Of a stretch of 35,026 nucleotides of DNA, positions 14,886-25,150 are shown piece by piece; position 1 is the first letter of the stretch; each line of letters begins with the position of its first letter. Under the pieces are notes generated by a model, which was not told where the DNA came from, searched no databases, and saw only the letters and a program-made list of their open reading frames with translations. Made by a program: the position numbers and the translations under genes. This DNA comes from Acidobacteriota bacterium (GTDB taxonomy: Bacteria; Acidobacteriota; Thermoanaerobaculia; Gp7-AA8; JAHWKK01), in assembly GCA_019347945.1 (NCBI GenBank), contig JAHWKK010000029.1:1-35026 (forward strand). Reading direction: 5' to 3'.

Positions 14886-16832
14886 TCAGCGACTCCGGGT
14901 TTCTTCGCCCGCCCTCGGGAGGTCGCCCTCCCGCAACATTTCGATCTGCTCGGGATTGCTCAGGTCGCGGCGGTCCTGCGCGATCTGGCTGCGGAAATAC
15001 GCCTTGTAGATCGAGCCGGCCAGCGGTGCGGCGTCCGACCCACCGTGGCCGCCATGCTCGGCCAGGACCGCGACGACGATCTCGGGATTGTCCTTCGGGG
15101 CGAAGGAAGCGAAGAAGGCGTGATCGCGAAACTTGAACGGGAGCTGCTCGGCTTTCACCCAGGTTGCCTGCGCGATCACCTGGATCGTTCCGGTTTTCCC
15201 GGCGACGTCGAATCCTTCGACGCGTGCGCGGCTCCCGGTGCCGCCGGGCTCATTGACCACCTTCCACAGCCCTTCGCGGACGCTGCGAAGCGCGTCGTCA
15301 TCGAGCTCGACCTGCTGGAGCACCTCCGGCTGGGCGATGCGTCGTTCGACGGTGCGGTCGGGGTTGACCTGATCGACGATCCGGAGAACGTGCGGACGGT
15401 AGACTTCCCCTCCGTTTGCGATGGCGGCCATCATGTTCGCGGTCTGCAGAACGGTCACGAGCAGCGGCCCCTGACCGATCGAGACCGAGATCGTCTCGCT
15501 GTCGTACCACTTCCGGTTCTGAACTTCCCGGGCCCACGTCGTCGAGGGGATCAGGCCGGCCTTCTCGCCCGGGAGATCGATGGTCGTCCTCTCGCCAAAG
15601 CTGAGCTTCCGCGAGAACTCAGCGATCCGGTCGATTCCGAGCCGCTCGCCGACGTTGTAGAAATAGATGTCGCAGGAGACCTTGATCGCCCGTTCGAAGT
15701 TGACCGCGCCGTGACCCTCGCGCTTCCAGCAGCGGAACCGGCGCCCGAAGAAAACGTCGCTTCCTGCGCAATAAAACGTCGTCGACGGGTTGATGACGTT
15801 ATTGGAGAAGCCAGCCATCCCCATGACGGTCTTGAATACCGAACCGGGGGAGTAGAGCCCCTGTGTCGCCCGATTGACCTCGATCCGGAACGGATTGGAG
15901 AGAATCGTCTTCCAGACTTCCGGGGTGAAGCGCCGGGAGTAGACGTTCGGGTTGTACGAGGGGGAGGAGACCATCGCGAGGATTTCTCCGGTGCGAGGAT
16001 CGAGGGCGACGGCGGCACCGACGATCTCGTTCTCGGCGAAGAACTGCTCGGAGATGCGCTGAAGATCGAAATCGATCGTCAGAAAGATGTTCGAGCCGGG
16101 AAGCGGCTCTTTTCTCGCGTCGGTGTACTCCGAGAGAGTCCGGCCCCGGGAGTCGACGACCATGTAGTCCGCCCCGTCGTCACCCCGCAGAAACTCGTCG
16201 TAGATCAGCTCGACGCCGCGCTTTCCGATGAAATCGCCCATCTCGAGCGTCTTGTCTCTCTTGAGATCCTCGTCATTGGCCTCCCCGATGTACCCGAGTA
16301 CGTGAGCGGCCATCGTGTCGTAGCGATAGTTCCTTCGTTGAATCGTCTCGATCTCGAGAGCCGGATAGACGTCGTGATGAGCTTCGATAACGGCAACTTC
16401 CTTCAGAGAGAGATCCTCGAAGAGAGGGAGGGGGAGCGCGGTCGGAACCTTGTTCTCGCGGGTGATCCTTTCGACTACGAACTCCGGTGACGTTCCCACG
16501 GTCTGAGCGACGAACTCGTGGAGTGCGGCCTTCTCCACGTCGGAGAGATCGCTGTAGTCGCGACGGCGGAGGCTGATCGTGTAGGAAGCCTCGTTATCGA
16601 CGAGGATCTTTCCGTTGCGGTCGAGAATGAGCCCGCGTTTCGCGGGCACTTTGACCTCACGAAGTCGATTCGACTCGGCCAGCCCCTGGTACTCCTCGGC
16701 CTGAACCCCCTGGACGTACCAGAACGATCCGGCGATGAAAACGAAGCCGGCCACGATGAGCCATATGACGATGGTCACCCGTGTGTTGAGGACTTTCTGG
16801 TCGTTCCTGCTGGATCGTACATTCAGAGGCAT
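14886..16832 (-). CDS. mrdA: Penicillin-binding protein 2 (elongasome transpeptidase)
   Basis: Class B PBP that cross-links peptidoglycan during side-wall growth; 648 residues. Residues about 17-38 form the single N-terminal membrane anchor. A PBP dimerisation domain follows (NRLREVKVPAKRGLILDRNGKILVDN). The transpeptidase domain has the active-site SVFK (Ser331, Lys334), SCD as the SxN-like motif, and KTG (546-548). The gene sits 4 nt after mreD and 1 nt before rodA, the standard arrangement. The C-terminal roughly 25 residues (SNPEQIEMLREGDLPRAGEETRSR) are charged and probably unstructured. Confidence 0.95.
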   Translation of the reverse strand: MPLNVRSSRNDQKVLNTRVTIVIWLIVAGFVFIAGSFWYVQGVQAEEYQGLAESNRLREVKVPAKRGLILDRNGKILVDNEASYTISLRRRDYSDLSDVEKAALHEFVAQTVGTSPEFVVERITRENKVPTALPLPLFEDLSLKEVAVIEAHHDVYPALEIETIQRRNYRYDTMAAHVLGYIGEANDEDLKRDKTLEMGDFIGKRGVELIYDEFLRGDDGADYMVVDSRGRTLSEYTDARKEPLPGSNIFLTIDFDLQRISEQFFAENEIVGAAVALDPRTGEILAMVSSPSYNPNVYSRRFTPEVWKTILSNPFRIEVNRATQGLYSPGSVFKTVMGMAGFSNNVINPSTTFYCAGSDVFFGRRFRCWKREGHGAVNFERAIKVSCDIYFYNVGERLGIDRIAEFSRKLSFGERTTIDLPGEKAGLIPSTTWAREVQNRKWYDSETISVSIGQGPLLVTVLQTANMMAAIANGGEVYRPHVLRIVDQVNPDRTVERRIAQPEVLQQVELDDDALRSVREGLWKVVNEPGGTGSRARVEGFDVAGKTGTIQVIAQATWVKAEQLPFKFRDHAFFASFAPKDNPEIVVAVLAEHGGHGGSDAAPLAGSIYKAYFRSQIAQDRRDLSNPEQIEMLREGDLPRAGEETRSR

Positions 16833-16836
16833 AGGT

Positions 16837-17334
16837 TCAGGATCTCCTTGCCGCTTCCATCGGCGAGCGGTTCACCAGCAGTTTGGCACCGTGATAGATC
16901 AGCGCGCCGAGGAGCGAAGTGATCAATGTTTTCAGCAATAAACTCTGCCCGAAGATTTCAATCCGCTGGTCGAGAAGGATGTTCGCGAGTGCAAAAATGA
17001 TCAATTCGTTGACTATCATCGCCCCGAGCAGCGTCAGCCCGAACAGCACGGGCCCACGCAATTCGATCTTCGAGCTGACGAGCGCCACGAAGTATCCGAT
17101 GAGCGTCAGCGCGAAGGCGTGAAGGCCGAAGATCGCATTGGAATAGGCGTCCTGAACGAAGCCCGCAAGGACGGCCGCGGCGATCGTGCCGAGGATATTG
17201 CCCCCCATCGCGTAGTAGACGACCAGAATCATGTAGACATCCACGAAATTGAGCGCGTTGGGAAAGAATTTGTTGAGCAGTGAATGGATCGTCAGCGCCA
17301 GGATGAGACCAATCACGAATTGAGCGATTCTCAC
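16837..17334 (-). CDS. mreD: Rod shape-determining protein MreD
   Basis: A 165-residue inner-membrane protein of the elongasome with about five hydrophobic helices and little else. FVDVYMILVVYYAMGGNILGTIAAAVLAGFVQDA resembles the MreD core, where a polar residue cluster lies between helices. The GTG at 17334 overlaps the mreC stop as GTGA; the longer frame upstream to 17424 would run through mreC and has no membrane character, so it is rejected. Placement between mreC and mrdA supports the call more strongly than the poorly conserved sequence does. Confidence 0.88.
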   Translation of the reverse strand: MRIAQFVIGLILALTIHSLLNKFFPNALNFVDVYMILVVYYAMGGNILGTIAAAVLAGFVQDAYSNAIFGLHAFALTLIGYFVALVSSKIELRGPVLFGLTLLGAMIVNELIIFALANILLDQRIEIFGQSLLLKTLITSLLGALIYHGAKLLVNRSPMEAARRS

Positions 17335-18182
17335 GGCTGATACTCCAGTACTTCTCGGGGAAGTTTGGTCGTGTTGATGATCAGCGCGGTGTCGAGTGCA
17401 GAAAAGGTCACGACCGGGGCGCACTTGATCCTCGTGAAGAGATCGCTTCCTTCCGAGACTTCGGTGACGGTTGCGACGGGGATGCCCGGCGGGTACACGC
17501 CGTCGATGCCGGCGGTGACGATCCGATCGCCGGGAACCACGTCGGCGAGTGCAGGGACCCTGGTGAGATCGAGCCCTCCCTCGCCGTCGCCCTTGAGGAC
17601 TCCCTGCCGGTGCGTTCTCTCGATCCTGACTCCCACGGCCGACTTGGCGTCGATGACGAGCTGAACCTTCGAAAGATCGGGAGTGGTCAGAACGACGCGA
17701 CCGATCAGGCCTTCGGGATTGACCACGGCATCGTTGATCTCGACCCCTGCATTTTCCCCCTGATCGAGCACCATCGACTTGAACGGACCGGCGGTATCGA
17801 GCATCACGATTCCCGACAGCGACGTTGGAAGCTCCGAGGTGAGGGCATAGCCGAGCGTCGCGCGCATGCGGCTGAGGTCGCCGGCTACGTTTCGCAGGTT
17901 GATGTTTTCTTCGGTGAGGCGCTCGACGCGATCTCTCAGCGTCCGGTTCTCCGCGACGATTCCGCGCAGGTCGACATAGCCATAGTAGGCGTCGGCCAGC
18001 GACTGGCCGACGGCGTTGACCCCTCTCGGTATCCAGGAGAAGGCCGCCATGAACGCGCGCTCGAGAAGCCTGGTCTGATTCGGGCCGCTCTCGGTCCTGG
18101 GATGCACGGCCATGATGCCTAGCAGAACGGCCAGAACGATGATCAGGATCAGTGTCGGTCTTCGTTGTACGGGTATCTGCAT
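17331..18182 (-). CDS. mreC: Rod shape-determining protein MreC
   Basis: A 283-residue periplasmic scaffold that links MreB to PBP2. An N-terminal membrane anchor lies at residues about 10-28 (PTLILIIVLAVLLGIMAV). A coiled-coil region follows (about 75-110, ENRTLRDRVERLTEENINLRN), then the beta-barrel domain with DTAGPFKSMVLDQGENAGV, NPEGLIGRV, KVQLVIDAKSAVGVRI and GVYPPGIPVATV, all MreC-like. It starts 75 nt after the mreB stop and overlaps mreD by 4 nt. Confidence 0.93.
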   Translation of the reverse strand: MQIPVQRRPTLILIIVLAVLLGIMAVHPRTESGPNQTRLLERAFMAAFSWIPRGVNAVGQSLADAYYGYVDLRGIVAENRTLRDRVERLTEENINLRNVAGDLSRMRATLGYALTSELPTSLSGIVMLDTAGPFKSMVLDQGENAGVEINDAVVNPEGLIGRVVLTTPDLSKVQLVIDAKSAVGVRIERTHRQGVLKGDGEGGLDLTRVPALADVVPGDRIVTAGIDGVYPPGIPVATVTEVSEGSDLFTRIKCAPVVTFSALDTALIINTTKLPREVLEYQP

Positions 18183-18257
18183 CGGGTCATCGCCTGGTCA
18201 TGGCGTCTGAAGGACGTGGCTTGAAACAATCGTGCCGCGCCTTCGAGCCGCGCGGCA

Positions 18258-19379
<1,122 letters not shown>

Positions 19380-20819
19380 CTACTCCTCGACGAGCACCCG
19401 CTCTCGCATCACCGTCTGGTTCCCCGCCGGATCGACCGCCTTGACGACCACGGTGTTGTAGCCGATCTTCCGGAAGGTGATCAGCTTCGAGAACGAACCA
19501 TCGGAGCCGACCGGAACCTGCTCCTCGTCGATGAAAATCGAAGCGCCCGGCTCCGCGACTCCCCGTATGATGAAGTTCGGACCACCCAGGTGAGAGGGGC
19601 GATCGAGCTGGAGTGACGGCGGCGTCGTGTCCTGCGTGACCGAGACGCCCGGCCCCTCGGAGATCCCCGTCACACGAAAACGGCGATGGCCGGAGAACGG
19701 TCCCTGCTGCCCGTTGCGATCGATCGATGCGACCCGCCAGAAGAACGAGCCGGACGATGTCAGCCGTACCCGGGCGCTCGGCCGATCGCGGCCGGCGTCG
19801 ATCTCGATGTTGCCGAAAAGCCGGGACCGCGAAACCTGAAGACGGTAACCGCCGGCAGCTCCCGGCACCGGGCGCCATTGAAGCTCGATGATCCGCCCCT
19901 TCGACGCCGATATGATCGCGTTGTCCGCTGGAGCCGTCAACGCCGGCGGCGATGTGTATCCTCGTACCTCGGAGAGTCGGCCGGAGGGATCCGCCTCGAT
20001 CCTCTGCCCCTGCTCGAGCGAAACGGTCGGACCGCCGGACGAAGCAACCGAAGAGGTTCCGCGAACGGCGGCGATCTCGGTGCCTCCGCCGGTGCGAACG
20101 TCGATCAGAGTCGTCGAGGTCGTATTGACGGTGACCGCAGTTGCGGGCGTCGAAACGGTGGAGGCATCGTCACCTGTGTTGACTTCTATCGATCCGATCT
20201 CCATCGAGACCGAGCCCGAGCGGCTCGCCGGCTGGCCGGGGCGGCGCGGATAGATTTCGAGCAGCCCGCGGGGCCCGATCGTGTAGAGTGTTCCATCGCC
20301 GAAGAAGATCTCGGCCGAGGAGTTTTCCGCGGTTCGAACCCAGTCACCTCTCTGAAGCGCGCTCCGCGCGGTCGCGCGAAGCCAGTCGCCGCTTCCGCCT
20401 CGCTGAAACTCGACCCTCCCCTCCACAGTCAGGAACTGGGCCGCGGCGCGGGCTTCCCCCTCGAGCCGCGACAGCACCGAGCGGGCCGTCGCCTCGGCTT
20501 CCCGCGCGAGTGTCTCGGCGGCGGGATAGTCGGTTCCCTCGAACGCATCCGACGCCCTCCCGAGCGTCGACTCCGCGGAATCGTACTGGGACCGGAACTC
20601 CTGAAGATTCGGCAGGGCCGCCATCTCGTTGAGCGAGTGCTCGGCGGCTTCGATTGCTGCCTGGGCCCGCTGCCTGGGCGTGCTGCCGAGGATTTCGTCC
20701 CTGAAAAGCCAGACCGTCCCCGCGACCAGAAGCAGAAGAAGGATGCCCCCGATCAATCTGAGCTTGTCGATTGAGATCAGAAACCAATCGAACGTCGATT
20801 CGCCGTCGTCCCTCGCCAT
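19380..20819 (-). CDS. Membrane-anchored FecR-domain protein with C-terminal Ig-like domains
   Basis: A 479-residue protein. Residues 20-39 are a membrane segment following a short cytoplasmic N-terminus. Residues about 45-125 are an Ala/Glu-rich helical stretch. A FecR-like domain follows (about 128-275, with VEGRVEFQRGGSGDW, LQRGDWVRTAENSSAEIFFGDGTLYTIGP and ATAVTVNTTSTTLIDVR). A fibronectin/Ig-like segment is at about 288-390 (WRPVPGAAGGYRLQVSRSR) and a final Ig-like domain from about 400 (DTTPPSLQLDRPS...VKAVDPAGNQT). This architecture suggests a periplasmic peptidoglycan- or sugar-binding role, not classic iron regulation, since no FecI-type sigma factor or TonB receptor is nearby. It ends 96 nt before mreB. 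Confidence 0.8.
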   Translation of the reverse strand: MARDDGESTFDWFLISIDKLRLIGGILLLLLVAGTVWLFRDEILGSTPRQRAQAAIEAAEHSLNEMAALPNLQEFRSQYDSAESTLGRASDAFEGTDYPAAETLAREAEATARSVLSRLEGEARAAAQFLTVEGRVEFQRGGSGDWLRATARSALQRGDWVRTAENSSAEIFFGDGTLYTIGPRGLLEIYPRRPGQPASRSGSVSMEIGSIEVNTGDDASTVSTPATAVTVNTTSTTLIDVRTGGGTEIAAVRGTSSVASSGGPTVSLEQGQRIEADPSGRLSEVRGYTSPPALTAPADNAIISASKGRIIELQWRPVPGAAGGYRLQVSRSRLFGNIEIDAGRDRPSARVRLTSSGSFFWRVASIDRNGQQGPFSGHRRFRVTGISEGPGVSVTQDTTPPSLQLDRPSHLGGPNFIIRGVAEPGASIFIDEEQVPVGSDGSFSKLITFRKIGYNTVVVKAVDPAGNQTVMRERVLVEE

Positions 20820-20831
20820 CCGTCGCGTCGA

Positions 20832-20837
20832 ATCATA
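20832..20837 (-). promoter_or_regulatory. TATGAT -10 box upstream of the FecR gene
   Basis: TATGAT read on the minus strand lies 12 nt before the ATG at 20819, so the 5' leader would be only a few bases. No Shine-Dalgarno is visible between them. Confidence 0.45.
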
Positions 20838-20993
20838 CCTTAAGGAGGTTGGAGGTTGGAGGTTGGAGGTTGGAGGAGCCAGGATCCAGGATTCAGGTCT
20901 GCCCGCGCTGCGCCGCGCTCAGAATGACGAATATTGTGTTTGTGCGCGACGCGACGATCATGGACGAATGTTTGCTCTGGCGAAAACCACCCC

Positions 20994-21194
20994 CTCGTTA
21001 TCCTGAGCAATTGACCGGCGCGTTGCGCCGGTGTATCGGAAATGACACCCGTGAGTAGAGAAAACCACCGCACGCCCATACTCAAACCCACGTCATCCCG
21101 AGCGGGCGGTCGGGCGGGGCAAGCGAGGGACCTTGCAGGGTGGGACATCAGGCCAGCCGAAGCGCTGCGAAAGGTCGAAGTCCAACAATTTCAT
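20994..21194 (-). repeat. Dispersed repeat unit, copy 3
   Basis: Reverse-strand copy of the unit at 6497-6690. It contains the hairpin at 21014-21032 and ends at TTTCAT (21189-21194), the complement of the unit start. Its middle (GGAAATGACACCCGTGAG) matches the copy at 9344 better than the copy at 6497, so subtypes exist. Confidence 0.75.
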
Positions 21195-21204
21195 GATCGT
21201 TTCA

Positions 21205-21390
21205 TTAGAAGCAATTGACCGGCGCGTTTGCGCCGGTGAAGCGGAGATGAAAACCGGAGCCCGCAAACCCCGCACCCCATACTCAAACCCACGTCGTCCC
21301 GAGCGGGCGGTCGAGCGGGCAAGCGAGGGACCTTGCAGGGTGGGACATCAGGCCAGGCGAAGCGTTGAGAGTGGTCGCGTCCAGGAAGTT
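21205..21390 (-). repeat. Dispersed repeat unit, copy 4
   Basis: Second reverse-strand copy, directly after copy 3, with hairpin ACCGGCGC-GTTT-GCGCCGGT (21218-21237). Its middle (GATGAAAACCGGAGCCCGC) matches the copy at 6497. Similarity decays after about 21370, where the typical start of the unit is diverged. Confidence 0.72.
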
Positions 21391-21622
21391 CGCCGTCGTG
21401 TCATTAGGAGCCGCCGAAGGACGGCGAAGGATCTGGGGGAAGGCTCGTGAAAGAAAGTGACGAGTGAGGGCAACGGTGACTCACGATCCGCCGCCCAGAT
21501 TCTTCGCCCGCGCTACGCCGGGCTCAGAATGACGACTGCTTCGCTCTCAACTCTGAATCCTGAATCCTGAATCCTGAGTCCTGAATCCTGACTCCTCCAA
21601 CCTCCAACCTCCAACCTCCAAC

Positions 21623-21656
21623 TCATTCACTTTCCGGGGCCCCGGAAAGTGAATGA
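21623..21656. promoter_or_regulatory. Perfect 34-bp palindrome upstream of ppiD
   Basis: The half-site TCATTCACTTTCCGGGG (21623-21639) is followed at once by its exact reverse complement (21640-21656), with no spacer. It overlaps the last heptad and lies 70 bp before the ppiD start. No T tract follows, so an intrinsic terminator is unlikely. It could be a cruciform, a dimeric-regulator site or an inverted-repeat junction; sequence alone does not decide. Confidence 0.6.
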
Positions 21657-21726
21657 AATTCAGCGGGTGCCGCCCTCCGTTGGGGAAGGTCGCTAACGAG
21701 TCGTTTCCTCAGGAGGTTCATCGCTC

Positions 21727-23673
21727 ATGCTCAAAGCGATGCGTGACAGCTTCAAGCATCTCAAATGGATTCTTTTTCTGATCGTCTTCGCGTTCGTCTT
21801 CCTGGTCTTCGCGGACTGGGGTGGCGCGAACCAGGCGACCGCGACCGCGGGTGCGCCGTGGGCCGCCCGTGTCAACGGGGAGACGATCGAAGTGATCGAC
21901 TTTCAGCGACTGCTTCAGGGAACCGCATTCCAGTACGAGCAGTCGCTCGGTCGCAAACTGACCCAGGACGAGCTCGCACAGTTCGGCATTCAGGAGCAGG
22001 TGATGACCTCGCTCGTGAATCAGAAGCTGATGCTCCAGGCGGCCGAGGAGATGGGGCTCGTCGTGACCGATCAGGAGCTGCGGGAGGAGATTGCCAGGAT
22101 TCCCGTGCTCTATCCGAATGGTCAGTTCGTGGGAACCGATAAGTACGAGTACTACGTCAGATCAGTCCTCCAGTATCCGAGCACCGCTGAATTCGAGGAC
22201 GCAGTGGCGAGGGAGATCGCGATCCGCAAGCTCAACCGCGTCTTCCGCGACTCGATCGTGATTTCCGACGCGCGTGCCGAGCAGGAGTACCGGAACCGCA
22301 GCGAATCCGCCCAGATCGAGTACCTGCTCGTGCCGGTGGAGACCCGGCTGGACAGCGTCACCGTCTCGGATCAGGACGTCAACGACTACTACCTCGAGAA
22401 CACGCGAAACTATACGCACGCGGCACAGAAGAGAATCGAGTACCTCACAGTCGACGAGTCGCGACTCAGAAACGAGATCACCATCACGGAAGACGCCGTC
22501 CGTGCCCGCTTCAATTCAACCAGCTCGGAGCTGGACGAAGTGTCCGCCCAGCACATTCTCCTCACGGTCGACCCGGGAGCGGCTCCCGAGGACGAGCAGA
22601 AGATCGCCGATCTCGCCGAGAGTCTCGCCCGGCGTGCCCGTGCCGGTGAGGACTTCGGAGCGCTCGCGAGCGAGTATTCGGAAGATCCCGGATCGGCGGC
22701 GACGGGAGGCGATCTCGGAACGTTCAGCCGTGGGCGTATGGTTCCGGCATTCGAGCAGGCGGCGTTTTCCACGCCGGTCGGTCAGATCAGCGATCCCGTC
22801 CGCACCCAGTTCGGTTATCACGTCATCAAGGTCAACAGCCGGGACGTGCCGGACTTCGAGGAGATGGCCCCGGCGATCCGCGAGGAACTGATGGCGGAGC
22901 GAGTCGCGGTCGTCGCGAAGCAGCGACTCGAGGCGATCCGGGCCCGGCTCGGGGAGTCTGCGACGCCTGAGGAGTTCCGGGCCGAGGCGGACGGAGCCGT
23001 CGTTCTGAGCCAGTCTCCATGGTTCGCCGAGCGCGGTCCGATCGAGGGCCTCGGACGCGTGCCGGAAATCAATACGTGGGCGTTCGATACGGGAGTGGAG
23101 AACGGCGCGATCGGCCCGGTGACCGAATCTGGTCAGCTCGCGGGTCCGCTTCTTCCGAGAATTCTCGCGTCGAGGGAACCGGGCATCACGCCTCTCGAGG
23201 AGATCCGCGCGCAGGTCGCGCAGGAAGCCAGGAGAGCGGCGGCGCGGGCAGCGATCGAACGGGAGATGAGCTCGGGAGACTACCAGAGCATCGAAGCAGC
23301 GTCCGGTTCGCTCGGGCAGCCCGTGAGGGAAGCAGTCGTGCGTCCGAACACACCTGTCGAGGGTCTGGTCGGTTCATCCGCGGCGCTCGTCCGCGCGGCG
23401 CTGGAGGCCGAAGAGGGAGCAATCGGCGGCCCGGTGACGATCGACAGCGGAGTCGTGCTGTTCGAGGTGGTGGAAAAGACGGTATTCGATCCGGCGAAAT
23501 TCGCCGAGGAGAAGGCGAACCTGATCGAAGAGCTCAGATCGAAAGAGAGTGCGGAGCTGCGGGATGCGATGCTCGACGAGCTGCGCCAGCGAGCGAGGCT
23601 GGAGGTCAACCAGTCCTTGCTCGAGGGGCAGGATCGCGCCGGGCAGGACCACGCCGGGCACGGCCACATTTGA
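21727..23673 (+). CDS. ppiD: Membrane-anchored peptidyl-prolyl isomerase/foldase, PpiD/SurA type
   Basis: A 648-residue periplasmic folding factor with one N-terminal membrane anchor (residues about 13-30, [19 protein letters not shown]). The SurA-like N-terminal chaperone region includes [14 protein letters not shown] and [16 protein letters not shown]. The parvulin domain (about 273-370) shows [41 protein letters not shown] and [10 protein letters not shown]-terminal non-catalytic region follows, ending in a short His-rich tail (QDHAGHGHI). The start is firm: AGGAGG lies 10 nt upstream. It heads a plus-strand series of seven genes with overlaps or short gaps. Confidence 0.9.
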   Translation: MLKAMRDSFKHLKWILFLIVFAFVFLVFADWGGANQATATAGAPWAARVNGETIEVIDFQRLLQGTAFQYEQSLGRKLTQDELAQFGIQEQVMTSLVNQKLMLQAAEEMGLVVTDQELREEIARIPVLYPNGQFVGTDKYEYYVRSVLQYPSTAEFEDAVAREIAIRKLNRVFRDSIVISDARAEQEYRNRSESAQIEYLLVPVETRLDSVTVSDQDVNDYYLENTRNYTHAAQKRIEYLTVDESRLRNEITITEDAVRARFNSTSSELDEVSAQHILLTVDPGAAPEDEQKIADLAESLARRARAGEDFGALASEYSEDPGSAATGGDLGTFSRGRMVPAFEQAAFSTPVGQISDPVRTQFGYHVIKVNSRDVPDFEEMAPAIREELMAERVAVVAKQRLEAIRARLGESATPEEFRAEADGAVVLSQSPWFAERGPIEGLGRVPEINTWAFDTGVENGAIGPVTESGQLAGPLLPRILASREPGITPLEEIRAQVAQEARRAAARAAIEREMSSGDYQSIEAASGSLGQPVREAVVRPNTPVEGLVGSSAALVRAALEAEEGAIGGPVTIDSGVVLFEVVEKTVFDPAKFAEEKANLIEELRSKESAELRDAMLDELRQRARLEVNQSLLEGQDRAGQDHAGHGHI

Positions 23674-24059
23674 CCGAGCCGCTCGCACCGCTTCAGGAAC
23701 CATCGATCCGTGTCCTGATGATGCCGCGCGACACGAACGCGCACGGAACGATTTTCGGCGGCGTCATCCTCTCCTACATCGATCAGGCGGGAGCGATCGA
23801 AGCGAGACGGCAGGGGGCACGGCTGGTCGTGACCGTGTCGATGGACCGGGTCGTGTTTCACGAGCCGGTTCAGGTTGGAGACCTGGTCAGCTTCTACACC
23901 GAGGCCATACGGATCGGCCGTTCGTCGGTGACCGTCAAAGTGGTGGTGAAAGCCGCGCGCGCAGAGACCGACATGGCGACCGTGACGGTCACGGAGGCGC
24001 AGGTCGTCTACGTGAATCTCGACGAGAGCCGCAGACCATCTCCCATCACACGCGCATGA
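23670..24059 (+). CDS. Hotdog-fold acyl-CoA thioesterase, YciA-like
   Basis: A 129-residue protein hydrolysing acyl-CoA thioesters, judging from family. [32 protein letters not shown] is the YciA/ACOT signature, with the Asp of YIDQAG and the N-A-x-G-x-FGG loop; [28 protein letters not shown] completes the fold. The TTG at 23670 overlaps the ppiD stop (TTGA); starting at the next Met (23718) would remove the first beta-strand. Acyl chain preference cannot be read from the sequence. Confidence 0.85.
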   Translation: MTEPLAPLQEPSIRVLMMPRDTNAHGTIFGGVILSYIDQAGAIEARRQGARLVVTVSMDRVVFHEPVQVGDLVSFYTEAIRIGRSSVTVKVVVKAARAETDMATVTVTEAQVVYVNLDESRRPSPITRA

Positions 24060-24060
24060 T

Positions 24061-24087
24061 AGACTCCCGCTCCTTCCAGGGCGGGTC
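24061..24087 (+). promoter_or_regulatory. Small hairpin before trpS
   Basis: GACTCCCGC and GCGGGTC can pair with one bulged T around a ten-base loop, just after the thioesterase stop. No T tract follows, so it may be an RNA-processing or stability hairpin rather than a terminator. Confidence 0.3.
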
Positions 24088-24130
24088 TTCCGCTCGAGCA
24101 ATCCACAATCTTTCCGGGAGTTGATCGATC

Positions 24131-25150
24131 TTGACTGACAAAGGGAGCAACGTCGTACTCAGCGGTCTTCGGCCGACGGGTCCGGTGCATCTCGGCAACT
24201 ACTTTGGCGCGATTCGAAACTGGGTCCGGCTCCAGGATGAGGGCGTTTACGACTGCTTCTACGTCGTGGTCGACTGGCATGCTCTCACCTCCGATTACGC
24301 GGACCCTGGTCATATCCGTCAGGCCGTTTTCGAAGCGACCGCCGACTGGCTCGCTGCCGGACTCGATCCCTCCCGATCGACGATCTTCCTTCAGAGCGAG
24401 GTCAAGGAGCATGCGGAGCTTCACCTGCTGCTGTCGATGGTCACGCCACTGCCCTGGCTCGAGCGGGTTCCCACCTTCAAGGAACAGCAACAGCAGCTCG
24501 CCGAGAAAGATCTGAATACCTACGGCTTTCTCGGCTATCCGCTGCTCCAGACGGCCGACATCATCATCTACAGGGCCGGCCACGTTCCGGTCGGGGAGGA
24601 TCAGGCCGTGCATCTCGAGCTCTCGCGGGAGATCGTCCGGCGCTTCAACAACTTTTACGGGCCCGTTTTCCCCGAGCCTCAGGCCCTTTTCACCGAAACG
24701 CCGAAGGTTCCCGGGACCGACGGAAGGAAGATGTCGAAGTCGTACGGCAACACGATTCCTCTCACTGCACCGGAGGAGGAGATCCGCGCGATCGTGGCGA
24801 ATCTCTTCACCGATCCGAACAGGATCCGGCGGACCGATCCAGGCAATCCCGACATCTGCAATCTCTTTCAGTTCCACAAAATCTTCACCGACGAGGAGAC
24901 GCGGGACCGCGTCGATCGCGAGTGCCGGGCGGCCGAGATCGGATGCGTCCAGGACAAGAAGCTCCTCGCCGACATCATGGTCGAGGCACTCGCGCCGATC
25001 CGCGCCCGCCGCGAAGAGCTCGACCGCAACCCGTCGTACGTGTGGGACGTGCTCCGGGACGGAAGCAAACGCGCCCGGCAGCGCGCCGCGGAAACGCTCG
25101 AAATGGTTCGCTCGTCGATGTCGCTTTCCTATCCGGAGCTGCGCCGATGA
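24131..25150 (+). CDS. trpS: Tryptophanyl-tRNA synthetase
   Basis: Class I aminoacyl-tRNA synthetase charging tRNA-Trp; 339 residues, normal for bacterial TrpS. The HIGH-type motif is PTGPVHLGNYFGA near the N-terminus; DWHAL and the GYPLLQTADIIIYRAGHVPVGEDQ stretch are TrpS-typical, and the KMSKS motif reads GRKMSKSYGN. The start is TTG at 24131, since an in-frame TGA lies two codons upstream and no early ATG exists; a GGGAG 10-15 nt upstream can serve as Shine-Dalgarno. The stop overlaps scpA as ATGA. Confidence 0.95.
   Translation: MTDKGSNVVLSGLRPTGPVHLGNYFGAIRNWVRLQDEGVYDCFYVVVDWHALTSDYADPGHIRQAVFEATADWLAAGLDPSRSTIFLQSEVKEHAELHLLLSMVTPLPWLERVPTFKEQQQQLAEKDLNTYGFLGYPLLQTADIIIYRAGHVPVGEDQAVHLELSREIVRRFNNFYGPVFPEPQALFTETPKVPGTDGRKMSKSYGNTIPLTAPEEEIRAIVANLFTDPNRIRRTDPGNPDICNLFQFHKIFTDEETRDRVDRECRAAEIGCVQDKKLLADIMVEALAPIRARREELDRNPSYVWDVLRDGSKRARQRAAETLEMVRSSMSLSYPELRR

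Larger units (their letters stand above)
20844..21624. repeat. Largest composite element, bounded by inverted heptad arrays
   Basis: This 781-bp block fills most of a 907-bp gap (20820-21726) and has no gene. The left arm (20844-20999) starts with five GGAGGTT-type heptads running in register into CCAGGAT and TCAGGTC. The right arm (21555-21624) has six GAATCCT-type heptads running in register into four CCAACCT-type heptads. The arms are reverse-complement in both motif and order. Between them lie an inner module (20903-20935), two reverse-strand copies of the dispersed unit (20994-21194 and 21205-21390), and two inner modules facing each other (about 21408-21440 and 21488-21535). Confidence 0.82.

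Noticed and set aside
14799-16490. 563-residue plus-strand frame opposite mrdA
   Set aside because: It is a high-GC shadow of mrdA, which has all penicillin-binding motifs.
20844-21624. Insertion sequence
   Set aside because: Inverted ends exist but there is no transposase frame inside and no evident target duplication.
24060-24130. T-box or trp attenuator before trpS
   Set aside because: No T-box core, leader peptide or terminator T tract is visible in the 71-nt gap; only a short hairpin is present.
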